From the NCBI RefSeq assembly GCF_000276665.1, contig NW_004955405.1, positions 7,548,040-7,612,039 on the forward strand: a stretch of DNA of 64,000 nucleotides, given 5' to 3'. This DNA comes from Chinchilla lanigera. Its lineage: Eukaryota > Chordata > Mammalia > Rodentia > Chinchillidae. The notes beneath the pieces are model-generated. The model saw only the letters and a program-made list of their open reading frames with translations, was not told where the DNA came from and ran no database searches. Position numbers and translations under genes: made by a program. Positions 9,960 to 22,763 of this stretch are shown piece by piece; positions within the stretch are counted from its first letter, which is position 1; each line of letters opens with the position of its first letter.

Positions 9960-12900
9960 CAGATCACAGAACATGGGGTGACTTCATTTACTTAGTTTTA
10001 CAAAAGCATTCCCAGCGATGTTTCTGGAAAAGTACTTGCCACATTCAGTAATCAAACCAACAATGTACAATGAAAAATACCTTTCGGGTAAAACCTTTCT
10101 GTTTTGTGTGTGTGTGTGTTTTTTAACTCTATTCATTACCCAAACTCTCATGCAGAATGCTGCCACTCTGTTTGAAGTCACAGCACCCATGGAAGTAAGG
10201 AGATTAATGAGATAAACGAGCATGACTATTTCTGTTTAACTGTAACACACTTGGAGCTTGGCCTTTCTAGGAATGTTTAAGGAGTATGTATATGAATTCA
10301 TGTGCAAGTTCATGAGCCCAGCTACCACTGTATATAAATGCTGATGTATCTTAGCTATTGTGTTAAGGGCGAGAATTCTAAAATGAAAAAGACATAGGAT
10401 TCACCTGTGGAGATTTAGTAGCATACTTGCAAAGTCCCTTTCAGTTTTGAGGCTTATTTTCCCAGTCTTTTGTTCACACTGTTACCAGCTCTGTCTAATA
10501 CATGGTAGTTATGCAACTGTGTTTGTTGAAATACTACTACTTTGAATAAATGTGCCTTTCTTTTATCTGTTTAAAGATCAATTTACTTTAGGGTGTGCAG
10601 AGGCAGATAAAAGGGTGACATTTTTTTAGCCACGTCATATTGAGGGGTGATTTGGAATTGGAGTGCATGCAATGAAAATAAAAGCCAAGACTCCTCAAAA
10701 CATGTGGGAGCAGCTTCCACAAGGGAAGAGCACGAGGAATGTAGTGTGCACAGTGGCAGCTGCCACCCTCTGCCCCAACGGCCTCCACTGCAGAGTGCAA
10801 AGCAGTGAACACCGCAACACGCCTGGCCTTTTCTGCTCCTAATGGAGACCTAGTGTTTTTCATAACCGAACATTTCTCTCAGCATTTTTATTTAATTTTA
10901 CAACATAAAAATGACATAAAGATATGAAGATAATTATCTCACTGCTAATCTCAAAGCACATATTAAGCAAAGAAACTAAAGCAAAGCTACTCAAAATAAT
11001 CCCTTTATTTCTATTATATATGCATTTGTTTCTTTTATTATTCTACCAATATTTTTTTTCTATTGGAGCCTTTTTCTAAGCAGAAGAACTTGCTCAGCTG
11101 AGATATGAGTATTAGGATGTTTAATGTACTAAATACTACAGATAAGTATAATATATTCTACTATTCTTATCCTATCAATGTATACAAGTCACAGCACAGT
11201 AAGTCTTCAGATAAAAAGCAAGAGAAAAGATAATAAGAGATTTATTTTTTAAGAAGATAACCCCATAAGCTCTAAAAAATAATTTTTCTTAATGTGCCAT
11301 CATGTCTTGAGTTAATCTATTCAGTCTCTGACCTCTCTGTATAGATTTTGTAAATCCTTCCTCTTTGTCCCTTGATAAGCTCATTAAATCTGTAAACAGT
11401 TATTCTACCCAGGAAGTATCATATTTGTTATGTTAAATAACTGTCTCAATTTGGCATATTTTTTCATCTCACAATATATTACAATTTGGGGGATATTTAT
11501 GCCACCAATAAATAGTCTTATTTTTAACCATACATTTTAAAATTACTCAGCACATGAGTAGATTTTGGAAATAGTAGTGTTAGCCAAATATAAAATAAAA
11601 TAAAGACTATTGGTGAATTTTCTGGATAATGGCATGTGGAAAGATAGGTAGGTAGAGAAGATAGATGGTGTGCTGTGGAAAAAGCTCCAAAAACAGAATC
11701 ATAGACTGTTACATCTGCACAGAATATGAACAGTCCTTAGCTCAAGCTCTGAGGTGTTAAGTGCTTGTGTAAGAGCATAAAGCTGTCCTTGTAAGAGCTG
11801 GCAGAAGAAAATCTGACCCCAGTGCCTCTTGGCCTTGTGATCCTTCTACTCAGCAATGCTGACTCCATAATGGTATGAAAAATGGAGCTCAGAGAAAATG
11901 GATAATAAAAATTCATAACCTTATCCATTATTATGCATACTCTTCTTTTTATACTTAGCAATCAGAGTATTTTGTGCCTTTGTAAATGTTCTTATAAAAT
12001 CTCCCAAATAATCCAAGCAGCTGCCAAAGTGTAGACTGTAAGGACAGAAACAGGTATGCAGTTATACTACATCATGCGAGGCATAACAAGGAGGACAGTC
12101 TAAAACTAAACACAGTGGTTTGGGGCATTAATACATATAATTTGCCTAAATGTATGAAAGAGGTAACTGCTACATCATTACTACTGCTTAACTTCATTTT
12201 TCCATTAGCTACACATGCAACTTATATCAATAATATTTGATTTTCTAAAAGAAAAATATTGAAGTAGATTTTTGCATTTTCTCATCTCTTAATTATAGGA
12301 AAGGATATTCTTACTATCTCTTCTCTCAACATATGCTGAAACTCCTGTGGTATGTGAATTTTCTATAGCATTCCAGCAAAATGTTCTGCTGGGAGCTCTG
12401 TGCATTCTCCTAATGAAATAAACCACATTTTCTTCAGTGCAGAACATAAAGAAATGCTCTTTTAGGAATCATGACAAGTAATATCAGTTTCATCTTTAAA
12501 GTAAACCATGAAGACCTTTGGGTCAGATTTGGAGTTAGATGAGTTGTATCAGCACATTTAGTTTAGAAGACCCAGATTCCAGAGATCTTTGGGAGACTTT
12601 CCGAGGTTTCTGGTACATAAACCCTCAACAATTACAGGCATGAATATGGACATAATAGTTTCAAATTCCACAGTATTTACTTAGCTAACCAACCCTATAT
12701 TCATGTATTTTCATTTTCAGGAAAAAAGGAGCATAGGTAGTTATGCATCTGAAATATGACTTCAGCTATAACACCAGTTGGTTTAGGTTTTATTGGTTAG
12801 ATCCTCAGTTGAATCTATCATATACTGAAATAGATTCATAGTGGCGTTGGCTTTCAGAAATGTTAAACTCCAGCTCTTTCAGGAAATGCTATCCCTAAAA

Positions 12901-13585
12901 AGCCAATTGCACCAGGATTTGTTGAGTGGTGGTGTAGCTGGCAGAGTCAAAGTGTTCTGTATTCTACTGGTTGCTATTCCATGGTGCTTGTGCAGTGGGA
13001 TTGGTAGGCTACTCTGGGGAGTCTGTAAAAGCTGGCCATCCACCCTTTGATGTCCCACTGCAGGCTGTAAGTGAGAAGATAATTTATAAGGTGTTGACTT
13101 CCACACAAACATGAATGTACAATAGTGCAACCTGTAGATTTCGCATCAGCCAGACCAAGTATTACATATTGATGCTTAAGACCTTTCATTTGATATTCTG
13201 TGCACTGATTAGAAATATTTTCTATACACTGAAAGCCTCTGGAATTGGCACTGTGAGTTGTATGTTGCTTTAAGGATGTAAACATGACTTTAAAAAGGAA
13301 AGACAAACAAGGAAAAAAGAATACTATCTTTGAATTTTATAATTTTCCCAGGGTCTTTTGATCAGAACGAAGCTTGAATATTTCTAATCTCAACTATCTC
13401 TAAACAAATTTATTCCATGTACACAAAGAAAAGCATATAGAATTACAGCAGTACAAAACAAAACTCATTAGTGTTTACTCAGTAAATAGTGGCTGCTTAT
13501 TATTTATTTGTAATGATACTGGTAGCATCAACAGTAGTGATACCAATGCAAGTAGGCAGTCAATAAATTCAGAAATGACCTGCAT
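9960..13585. other. Unassigned AT-rich intergenic DNA
   Basis: No gene and no confident interspersed repeat. Frames such as 10588-10863 (minus) and 12974-13306 (minus) overlap frames on the other strand and show no domain or signal peptide logic. A short GT run lies at about 10107-10119. Confidence 0.5.
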
Positions 13586-13785
13586 AAACCACTGATCTCA
13601 GCTAATTGAGAAACTTGGCAGGGGTGTCAAAAGTTCAAGGCTATCCGGGGCAATTTAGTGAGACCCTGTCTCTAAATACAGTGATTTAAAAGGGCTGCAG
13701 ATGTCATTCAGTGATAGAGCACCGATTCAATTCACAGAATTGCAAAAATTGATAATAACAACTTCAAAAGAAAATAAAGAATCTA
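13586..13785 (+). mobile_element. B1-ID dimeric SINE relic
   Basis: The left half is B1-like (AGTTCAAGGCTATCC, then AATTTAGTGAGACCCTGTCT). A tRNA/ID-like right half follows (GGGCTGCAGATGTCATTCAG, GTGATAGAGCACC) with an A-rich end. The mutation load is high, so it is an old copy. Confidence 0.7.
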
Positions 13786-13799
13786 CCACCCTTTCCTAG

Positions 13800-14135
13800 A
13801 AAAGTTGAAGAAATTTTCCAAGGAGGAGTAACATTTCAATTATTCAGAAGTAGATGTTTGCAAGCTTAAGATATAGTGTAAGCACAGTACAGGGAGAAAG
13901 AAAAGCAGGCCAAGACTGCACAGTATTACAGAGCTGTGTTCCAATGACAGGGAGCTCCTTATAGGTAACAGGGAGAAGTACAATACAGGTAGAGTGTGAA
14001 ATGGAGATTCAAAGTGGCAAGTTATGCTATGGAGATTTGGAATATGTACCCTTGAAAAGATAAGAGGTTAGAAGTTGGTAAGTAACTAAGAACCATCAAA
14101 GACTTCTGAGCAGTATAATGGCACGATCTATTCTC
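13800..14135 (+). repeat. Probable L2 fragment
   Basis: A string of motifs in order resembles the 3' portion of L2: 'aaggaggagtaacatttcaa', 'gagaaagaaaagcaggccaaga', 'agagctgtgttcca', 'agcagtataatggcacgatct'. It is diverged and has no frame. Confidence 0.45.
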
Positions 14136-14659
14136 AGTGCCACCCAGGGTTTCCTCAGAGTGGAGACTGGTCACTATTCCCACAAATTTTGCTGGAACTC
14201 TTTATGATAAAATTCAGTCTGGCTCAGTTCTACGACTGTTTTTGGAGAATAAAGGAGTCCAGGTTCTTCTCTAGGACTTTATGAGTGTTGGAACTTGAAA
14301 TGGGTATTTTGTGCTAACTGGCTTTTATTGTTTTTTAGACAGAGGTGGTTAGGTCATATACTGAGAAATATGAGAATTGAAGTTTTAGATAAAAGGCAAA
14401 AAGTTTTCTTGTTTTGTTGTTGTAGACACTAAGTCTGGAAAGGTACAAGTGAGAGAAAGCTTCCCTCCTAGGGCAGACTGAGTTAGGTTGAGACTATGGT
14501 TTCCTGGCCCTGAACTTTGCAAGAGAAGCAGTGTGTAGAAGAGATGGTGCATGGACAACGGGATTGCTGCCATGTGGGCTGCAATGGCCTCAGCAGGTAG
14601 GAGAGAAAGCAGAAAACTGACCAGTCAGAGCAGGCAATAGTTCAATTAACCAGCAGTAG

Positions 14660-15157
14660 TGTCTTAGTTACTTTTCTCTCGTTGCTGAGACAAAGTACAT
14701 GACACCCAGAATTGAGGAAGGAAAGGTTTATTCAGCTCACAATCTGTGGAGGTTTCAGTCCATACTTGGTTGGCTCCAAGGCAGAGTGGCACACAGCAGA
14801 GGGCAAATGTTCATGGCAGCAGAAAACACCAAAAGCAGAAACAGCAAAATGGAGGAGCAGCAAGCAGCCTGTTTCCTTATAGTGTATGCAGCCTACCCAT
14901 GGGGGCGGGGGGAGGGTCCTTTACACCCACACCATCTTCATGCCCTCCTCAGGGACAGGCTCAGAATGAATACAAAGTAAGGACCCTGGCCCCCTGCTGA
15001 GTCACATAGTTAACCTTCTAAACTTCTCAAGTTGACACAATGACCAACATGCGAGAGGGGTAAGGACATGTCCTTTTCACCTCCGGATGTAGAACTGCTG
15101 CATTACTTAGTTAAGCTTCTAGACTCTTCAAGCTGATACAATGTATTAACCATAACA
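14660..15157 (-). mobile_element. MaLR-type LTR, antisense, perfect TSD
   Basis: On the minus strand it starts TGTTATGGTTAATACATTG and ends GTAACTAAGACA. A perfect 5-bp target duplication (AGTAG) lies at 14655-14659 and 15158-15162. The 3' half aligns with the LTRs at 748 and 57999. It is longer (498 bp) than the 370-bp LTR at 57999. Part of the extra length is a roughly 100-bp tandem reiteration: similar text (TTCTAAACTTCTCAAGTTGA / TTCTAGACTCTTCAAGCTGA) occurs at about 15017 and 15117. Frames at 14699-15000 lie inside it and are not genes. Confidence 0.85.
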
Positions 15158-15319
15158 AGTAGGCATCCATTAAGGACAAAAGTAAAGTCAGGAAGGAAGA
15201 TACTTTAGAAGTGAGTACTGTGTAGGGGCCAATGATCAGATTTCATGAAGAGATGGAAGTTAAAGAACAAAAGTTAAAGAGTGAGATACTAAAATATATA
15301 GGATGTTCTGTGTAGGATG

Positions 15320-15775
15320 TAGTAGGAAAACAATGCCTCCCAAAGTTATCCATCCCCTGATTCCCAGAACTTGTGGCTATGTCACTTAATAAAATATACT
15401 TCACTGATACATCTGTGTTAAAACATTTAGATGGAATATTGTCCTAGATTATCCAAGCAAACTACTAGAGTGTAGATCTTGACTGACTCCACAGGCCCAT
15501 GTGTCAAAAGCCCTGGTAGAAAGTAGTGGAACTTCTAATGGTGGAGCCACATGGTCGGGACTCAGGTCGCTGGAGACAGTCCTGCGGCTGCTGCAGGGGT
15601 GCCAGGCTCTTGCTCTCATAAGGTGATCATGCCTCCTCTTTCCTGGGCTCCTGCCACAATGCACTGTGGCCACAGTCCCAACATGAAAGAGCACAGACAC
15701 AGAGACTATGAACCTGAACAAATGCTTCCCCATTAAGTCAGTTACCTCAGACATTTTGTTGAGGCAAAGGAAAGA
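15320..15775 (+). mobile_element. MLT1/MaLR-like LTR material
   Basis: The first part ('aatgcctcccaaagttatcc', 'attgtcctagattatcc') and the second part ('tggtagaaagtagtggaact', 'aagtcagttacctcagacattttgtt') both resemble MaLR/MLT LTR segments in sense orientation. The ends and whether this is one element or two cannot be fixed by eye. The overlapping opposite frames at 15449-15754 and 15551-15736 are LTR-derived. Confidence 0.5.
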
Positions 15776-16340
15776 TTACTCAGGTATAAAGCAGTGATAT
15801 CACACAGGTCTTTATAAGAGGAAGATTAGATCAAAGTCTGTACTCAGAAGTGTGCCATAGGAAGTAGTGGTGATATGACGAAGAAGTCATGAACCAAAGA
15901 ATGCTGGAGTTTTCTAAAAAATAAAGAGAAAAGGCAAAAATTCTTCTCTGAGAACTCAAAAAAAAAAAGACATCAATGTGTCAATCTGAGCACTGTAGAC
16001 TCATTTCAGCCTTCTGACTTCCAGAATTATAATGGAATAGTTCTACATTGTGTTCAGTCACTAAAAGTACAATAATTTACTATATCTACTCAGGAACTAA
16101 TACAGATGACTTCCAGGTCACATATTCAGGTGTGAGTGACCAATATTGGAGTAGAATTATAAGGCTTCACTTCCAGAAGTTTCCTCAGTAACACATGGAA
16201 ACAGGGAAAAATGTGACTTTCTGAACAAATTTTACAAAAACTCTCAAAAAATAAATAGAGATCCCACCTCTACTATAAAGCACCAATAATACATTTATTC
16301 TCTACTCTCTCCAACAATTTTGATTGCATTTTTGTGTGTT
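15776..16340. other. Unassigned DNA
   Basis: No gene; short A run near 15958. No identifiable repeat. Confidence 0.5.
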
Positions 16341-16341
16341 A

Positions 16342-16733
16342 GCTTGCGAAGGCTGCTATAACAAAGTGCTACAGCTGGGTGGCTGAGACACAGAAATGTA
16401 TTTCCCCTTGTTTCTAGAGGCTGGGAGTCCAAGCTCAAAATGTTGATGGGGCTGCTCTCTTCTGAGGAACACTTTACTCCTCTCTGAAGGTAGATGTCTT
16501 CTTGTGTGTCATTACACGGTTTTTTTTTTTTTTAATGTGTTTCTGTATTATAATCCTTTTTTTGTAAGAAAATCATCCATATTGATTTAGGGCTCACCAC
16601 GAAAACTCATTCTGTCTTATTAACTCTGTATAAACCTTACCTCTCAATACAATCACACTTTGAAGTATCAGTGTTTATGATCTCCATGTATGAATTTGGG
16701 GCAGGGGAAGGACACAGTTTAGCCCATAGCATT
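16342..16733 (-). mobile_element. MLT1-type LTR relic, antisense
   Basis: The text 'aaggctgctataacaaagtgctacagctgggtggct' near one end and 'atgaatttggggcaggggaaggacacagtttagcccatagca' at the other are the reverse complement of the two ends of pan-mammalian MLT1-like MaLR LTRs. A T run at about 16520 interrupts it. Confidence 0.7.
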
Positions 16734-19700
16734 ATTGTATAGTGTTTATCACAGCTGTATAACTCTGTTTGGTTTTCATTTTCTCTCTCATGCTCTCACA
16801 CTTGAGGATGAAGATACATGCTCATTGATCTTGTTTTCACTACAATTTCTATCATTGTTTTTATCTTGAACAGATGTTTAAAACATGCATAATTAAGTTA
16901 TGATATTGGCAATCTACCTTTTCAAATGTCTGTTCCTCATTTTCTATAAAAGGTAATTAAGTGCCTAGTATTAAAGGCTAATGACTGTTCTACATTTCTG
17001 TTAGTAATTTCACGTAGTCATTCTTCCTGTCCCTATGACAGTGTACAGAATTTACACAATAGAACATGTTTTTTCTATGTGGAATATGTGTAGTTCTATC
17101 TCAAACAGAGAACATTTTAATAACCAAATAAATATCAACTATATCATTGCTCAATTCTCTATAAGTTGTGTTATATAAAAATTCACTCAGATTGTCCTAC
17201 ATATCTAACACTACACTAACATTAAATTTGACATAAATGAGATAAGCATTGTAATAATATTACTACGTAGTCAGGGATAATTCTGATTTTCAGGTCTTTA
17301 TTAATAACATATTTAGGAAAACAACAGTGATGAGATTTATACAAAAGTATACTTGTGCTCATTCATTCATTCATCATACCTGTATATTATATATTTGAGA
17401 AGATTTATTATGTGCTTCTATGAAACCAGATAGATGTATATCCCTCAAGTAAGGGAGTGATAAAGAAAACCTTTAATGAAATAGTTCCATAAAGAGAGTT
17501 TGGTTGCAGTCCTAGTCAGTGTCACAGAAGCACTGTGAGGTGCTTACCGGGCTTTACCCAGGGGGTTTCACCTAGCAGAAGAGGGCAGGAAAATATTTAT
17601 CTAGGAAATTTCCTTTTTGTGGAAGATTTTAAGCCAGACAAGGAGCCACTTGGTGAAAGCAAAAGAAACATTTCAGAGAGGGGGCAATGTAGGATGAAGC
17701 CCACTGGCAAGAAAGAGCTTGGGGATTAGAGGGATAAGAGGGCAGAATGGTAGTAGAAGTAAGGGGAACTGGGTGCGGAGGGGAAGAAATGGCGGAGGCT
17801 CCAGAAGGCATATAAAAGACTTTTGTCTTTACCTCCTGTATGGAAACCAACAGCTGGATTTCAAGTGGGAAGTGGCACACAACTGGATTAAAGTTTCCAA
17901 AGCACTATTACACTTGAGATTTAAAAGACACCAAAACGGACACAATAGTTCAGAGGCTGTACAGTCTCAGTGATGCTCAAGGAGAAGACGGTGACTTGAG
18001 GAGTGGGATTGGAAGCTCTTGCACACAGTTTCAGAAAGGTCAAAAGTGATTCAACACCATATATAAATGCCACTCTGTGCATATCTTAGCATGCTTATAT
18101 GCTTATTTCTCAAGACATGTACCCTTAGAAACAGAGAAAAATAAACGTACAAGCTTGGTAGGGGGAGAGAGGTTGACAAAAAAGGAGAGGAAAAAATGGA
18201 GACTTTTAGTGCCAGGACAGAGATTTCTTATTTTTCATTTTTGAGTAATTATCTTAAACATGTATGTAATTTTGAATACCATGCCATATATTTGTATTGA
18301 TTTACAATTAAAATAAAATAATTGTTCTTTCTAAAATCTTTTGGCAAAATCTTTGATGATGAAAGATATGCCACTTTTTCCTGAAACTTCTCAGCCACTA
18401 GATGGCCTCTTTTTCTTTCTGGGGTCCTTGCACTCCATTTTAGGAAGCTAAGCCTCCATCTTATCTCATTTGGCCCTGACAGTGGTCGAGTGGAAGCCAC
18501 AGCAAGGAGACACACTGCCATTTTAGAGATGAGAAAGCTACATCTTAGATGAGCATGACAACATTGCATTGCTGTACGTGAATAGAGGTGACATTCTGCA
18601 ACTATTGTAAACAAAAAACTATTTGTCAGATCTTAATAACAAGACTGAAACATATCAGAGGCTAGTTAATTTTCACATTACAGTATGGGGAAAATTATAA
18701 TGTAATAAAACTCAATTGACTTCAAGGGCTAAGTCCGTATAGACTCTAGAATATAAATAGGTATTGCCAAGAGAAAGCTAAGATGGTCTCTTTCAAAATG
18801 CAGTTATTACACAGAATCAATTGCAATTTTAATAGAAATCATACTTTATCACAGGCAACATAAGAATTACCTACTGGTGAGTCAAGGTAAAATAGAAATA
18901 ATAGCATCATTGCAAATAAAATAAAAGAGCACGTCCTTGGGAATTATCAGGGACCTTAGAGTTTTTGACACAAAATCTTGTATTTCATTCATTTCATGAA
19001 ACTTCAATTAGTGTAAATGGTAAGAAAGACATGAAAGCTTTGAACATATATTTTATATAAAATACAAAATGTACTTTTGTAAAATACTCACATGAGAGAA
19101 CTGTGGGGGGAAAAAAAACTTGTCAACAGCAGCAAGCTCTAAAACCCAGAGTTGAAAACTTGCAGAAAAATCCACAATTATTAGCCACAATTGTTTACAT
19201 GCAATATGTTTGCATGAAAATAACTAGCATTTTGATGTTTGCAGATTTACTTACTGTGCAATGAATACAATTTGATTCCCTATAATTGCCACTGTTCCAT
19301 AGACATTCAGGAATTGACGCTGGACATGAAAAACAAAGAAAAATTCTCTTTTCTTTTTTTTTTTTCCATTGTATTCTTTAAATTCTATTTTTGCTTTGAC
19401 ACCTTGCCAGGCTCTTTTCCCATCCAGAATAAAATAAAGTGAACTTGAGGTTTTACTAACTCTGAAACATATGCCAGTGAAAAACTAAAGTAAAAGCAAC
19501 ATAACAGTAGATATATTTCCTTCAGTTATGTTCTATAATGAAAGACTAAGAAAGTGTGTCAAACTTGGTTAAAAATAAAACAAAACATAAAATAATAATA
19601 AGAAAGATACAATAAGAAAATAGTTACTACACTGAAACAAAACCTCTATGTTTCACTGTCCAGAAAGCACCAAAACCAAGTTTTAAAATCTATATCCAAG

Positions 19701-20000
19701 TTGTCTGAGAGTTACATCAACAGTCTCCCATGTACGGCCTCTCCCAGAGAAAGAAAAGTATTAGGGGAGGAAACGATTGCCTTCAGAAGCAAAGGCATTC
19801 TGTGTGCTAATGGGGTTTGTAGAGCTTCCTCCATTGTTGCCATTTCAGTAGGAAACTGTTCCTTCCTGTTCTTACTTGCAAGTATTTACATGTAAGTAGT
19901 GAGTAGCAGGCAATTGTCAGAGATTGAAACTTGGACAATGAGAAAGATTGTGGTTTCTGTCTGAATACATCTTAAAATCACTTGAATTATCAGAGACAGA
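16734..20000. other. Unassigned AT-rich intergenic DNA
   Basis: No gene or confident repeat. The longest frame (18249-18614 minus, 121 codons) resembles no protein family I know and has no supporting context. The region at 17720-17830 is G-rich (GAGGGGAAG-like) without repeat structure. Confidence 0.5.
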
Positions 20001-20004
20001 GAAT

Positions 20005-20245
20005 GGGCAGAGTCTGGCGGTTATGCGTGTGAACTTCAGAGCTGGATGGCTGGACTCAAATCTCACCTTCACTGTCTAGTAATTACATAACCTTAAGCAA
20101 ATCACTTGTGTTTCAGTGTCTGGAATTCTTCCTCTGCAGAACAAAGACAATGGTAGTCTCTCCTTGCTTTAATTCTGGTGAAGAATAAATGAGTAAGGGG
20201 AAATCCTCTAAATAAGAAGTACAGAAAGCATTGTTATTATGATGC
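20005..20245 (+). repeat. MIR SINE
   Basis: Near full-length MIR in sense orientation: 'gcagagtctggcggttatgcgtgtgaacttcagagctgg', then 'ctagtaattacataaccttaagcaaatcactt', then 'gaataaatgagtaagggg', ending with a 'cattgttattat' motif. This old mammalian tRNA-SINE is clearly diverged. Confidence 0.8.
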
Positions 20246-21120
20246 AGTAAACAGACAAAAACCTAATTATGACTAAAAGAACTAACGTTTTAATTATTTT
20301 GTGCCAAGACTGTTGTTGATGATTTCTGGTACATTAGTTATTCCTGCTTATACTGCTTCGGCAGAGTACATGTTAAATTTCTGACATACTAAAGATGGGA
20401 AAGGAAGAAAGCAGGGATGTTGTGTTCCATGTGGAGCGTTTAATGAGTTCCTAGGGCTACCTTTGTTGTCTCTCCAAGAGTTTCTATGGTATCTTCTGCA
20501 GCTTCTACCTTCTAAGCAATATAATTATCTTCTCACTTGTCTGTCTTCCACAAAACATTGTAAATTCTGTGAAGACAGAATCTATGTTTTTGTTTTGTTC
20601 ATTTACATATCATGAGTTCTTGGAATTGTGTCCCCAGCAGTGGGTCAAATAATATAAATTTGCTAAATATTCTAATCATTCTCTAAAATGGATTTTGTAG
20701 ATTAAGTGCTCCAAAATTCATTTTTAATCATCATCCTCCTTTTCCACTGTACCATAGAAATTCAGAAACCCCATTACTTGTATGGCCTCTCTGATAATAG
20801 GGAATGACCCTGGGACACAGTTGTAGCCAATGGCTGTAAGTGGATCAGTGGTATAAGGGAAGAATAGTACGGGAAGACCTTGTGTTCCTCCAAAGGGGAA
20901 AAAAGAGGACAAGGTTGAGTCCTTCATCTCTTCTTTCTCTTTATAAAGCAGATGAGTTGTAGCAATACTGCATGACCACAAAGTAATAAGTACTGTGCTG
21001 AGTTCTGAATTGTGTTTGCTCACATTGCTGTTATGCTCTGATCTCTCAGAATGAGGATATATCTGAAAGTTAGCTCTACAGAGGTAATTGCCCACACTAT
21101 GTCATTGGGCTATGACAGAA
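20246..21120. other. Unassigned DNA
   Basis: The 123-codon minus-strand frame 20724-21095 has no recognisable domain and is treated as chance. No repeat identified. Confidence 0.5.
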
Positions 21121-21124
21121 TACA

Positions 21125-21345
21125 CCCATTGTGCTTTAAAAAGAGTAGATAAGACCACGGGAGCCTAGGGGGAAGATCATATGAGGACAGGGGAAGATGG
21201 CCAGCTATAAGCCAAGAAGATAGCCTCAGAAGAAACTAGCACTCCCAACACCCTGCACTTGCACTTTTATTCTCTAGAACTGTGAGGAACTAAATTTCTG
21301 TTATCTAAGCTACCTAGAGGATAGTGTTATGCCAGCCCTAGCAAT
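21125..21345 (+). mobile_element. MLT1-type LTR 3' part
   Basis: Sense-orientation motifs in order: 'gaggacaggggaagatggcc', 'aagccaagaagatagcctcagaagaaac', 'agaactgtgaggaactaaatttctgttatctaagc'. These match the 3' half of MLT1 LTRs, which contains the polyadenylation region. Confidence 0.7.
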
Positions 21346-22154
21346 CCACTAAACATGTGGCCACAATCCAAAGGCTAGGATGATAACCCAGGAGATACTA
21401 AAGGCTTAGATAGGAAGACCAACCACAAAACCACTTATCTCCAGACTTTTCATGTGAAATAAGTATTTTGTACCATTCTGAGCCATTATAAGTAAGAGTT
21501 TTTGTGAACTTCATATAGTACTTAAATCTTCTTACTTTTTGTTTGATTCAACAGTGAGTTTGGCTTGCTTTCAGATATAGACATGAGAAGTATCCTAGAT
21601 TAGTACGTTACTTGTTACTTATCTGTCCATATGAGGTAAACCAGCCATATTTAGATCAGAAATTCATTGGCAGCTGCAAATGGTGCATCAGGACAATGAT
21701 TACTTTGCGACAAAATCCAATTTTTTTGAGCAGATCTTTTAACAATTAACATTTAACATCTTCTCTGAAAATGTAATTAAATGGATCCTAATACCTAGCT
21801 ATCCCAACATTTCAATGTTTGTTTCCCATTGTTTTAATAAAGAACTTATTCCTGTCATCAAAGAACCCCATCTGAGCAAGAAAGGATTTTGCCAGACTCA
21901 CATGAAGACATGAGTGGCACATAAAAAAGAAGGAAACAGGATGAAAAGTTCATAGAGAGATTGCAAATAGAATCATAAGAAAAAAAATCAGATCTACCTA
22001 AGTTTTATAAAGTGCTGCTAAAATATTTAACAGTGGTGTTATTATCGCATACTAGAGGCTTGTGTCACCCTACTAGCCACCCCAATTGAGGTGAGCATTT
22101 ATCTCTTTCAAAAATCCTACTCCTACTCATCCTGCAATTGGCCTGAGGTGACCT
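21346..22154. other. Unassigned DNA
   Basis: No gene or clear repeat upstream of the RPL17 retrocopy. Confidence 0.5.
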
Positions 22155-22763
22155 GTGAAAATGCTTTGCTACTCTCTTGGCCCAGAAAATCCCACAAAAT
22201 CATGCAAATCAAGGGACTCAAATCTTTGTGTTCACTTTAACAACACTTGTGAAACTGCCCAGGCCATCGAGGGTCAGCATATCCTGAAGGCCACCAAGTA
22301 TGTGAAGGATGGCACATTAAAGAAGCAATGTGTGCCATTCCAGTGTTATAATGGTGGCGTTGGTAGGTATGCCCAGGCCAAACAGTGCGGCTGGACACAG
22401 GGTTTGTGGCCAAAGAAAAGTGCTGAATTTTTGCTGCACATGCTTAAAAATGTAGAAAGTAATGCTGAACTTAATAATTTAGATGTAGATTCTCTGGTCA
22501 TTGAACATATCCCGGTGAACAAAGCATCCAAGATATGCCGCCACACTTACAGAGCTCATGGCTATATTAACCCATACATGAGCTCCCCCTGCCGTACTGA
22601 GATGATCCTTATTGAAAAGTAGCAAATTGTTCCTAAACCGGAGGAGGAAGTTGCACAGAAGGAAACGATAACCCAGAAGAAACTGAAGAAACAAAATTTT
22701 TATGGCATGGGAATAAATGAAGCATAAAATAAATGCAAATAAAAGTTAAAAAAAAAAAAAGTA
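22155..22763 (+). pseudogene. RPL17: Processed pseudogene of ribosomal protein L17 (uL22)
   Basis: The frame is homologous to the 60S ribosomal protein L17, a structural protein of the large subunit near the exit tunnel. Recognisable segments include [48 protein letters not shown] and INPYMSSPC. The parental start corresponds to the second ATG (22161). A premature TAG at 22620-22622 removes the C-terminal tail of about 30 residues. Homology continues past it (KPEEEVAQK-like) to about 22728, with a one-base insertion near 22700 shifting the last codons. There are no introns. A 3' UTR with AATAAA-type signals leads into a poly(A) run at 22750-22761. Several basic residues are replaced by Cys, Asn or Trp-class changes. 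No flanking duplication was found by eye. It is a retrocopy made by L1 machinery and is unlikely to be functional. Confidence 0.95.

Noticed and set aside
14699..15000. Two overlapping plus-strand frames of 84-93 codons
   Set aside because: Both are antisense readings of the MaLR LTR 14660-15157. They contain the LTR phrase found in other copies.
18249..18614. 121-codon minus-strand frame
   Set aside because: No recognisable protein features. The last third is AT-driven, and there is no exon-like context.
20724..21095. 123-codon minus-strand frame, one of the longest
   Set aside because: No domain, no splice or promoter context and no family resemblance. Its length is expected by chance in 64 kb.
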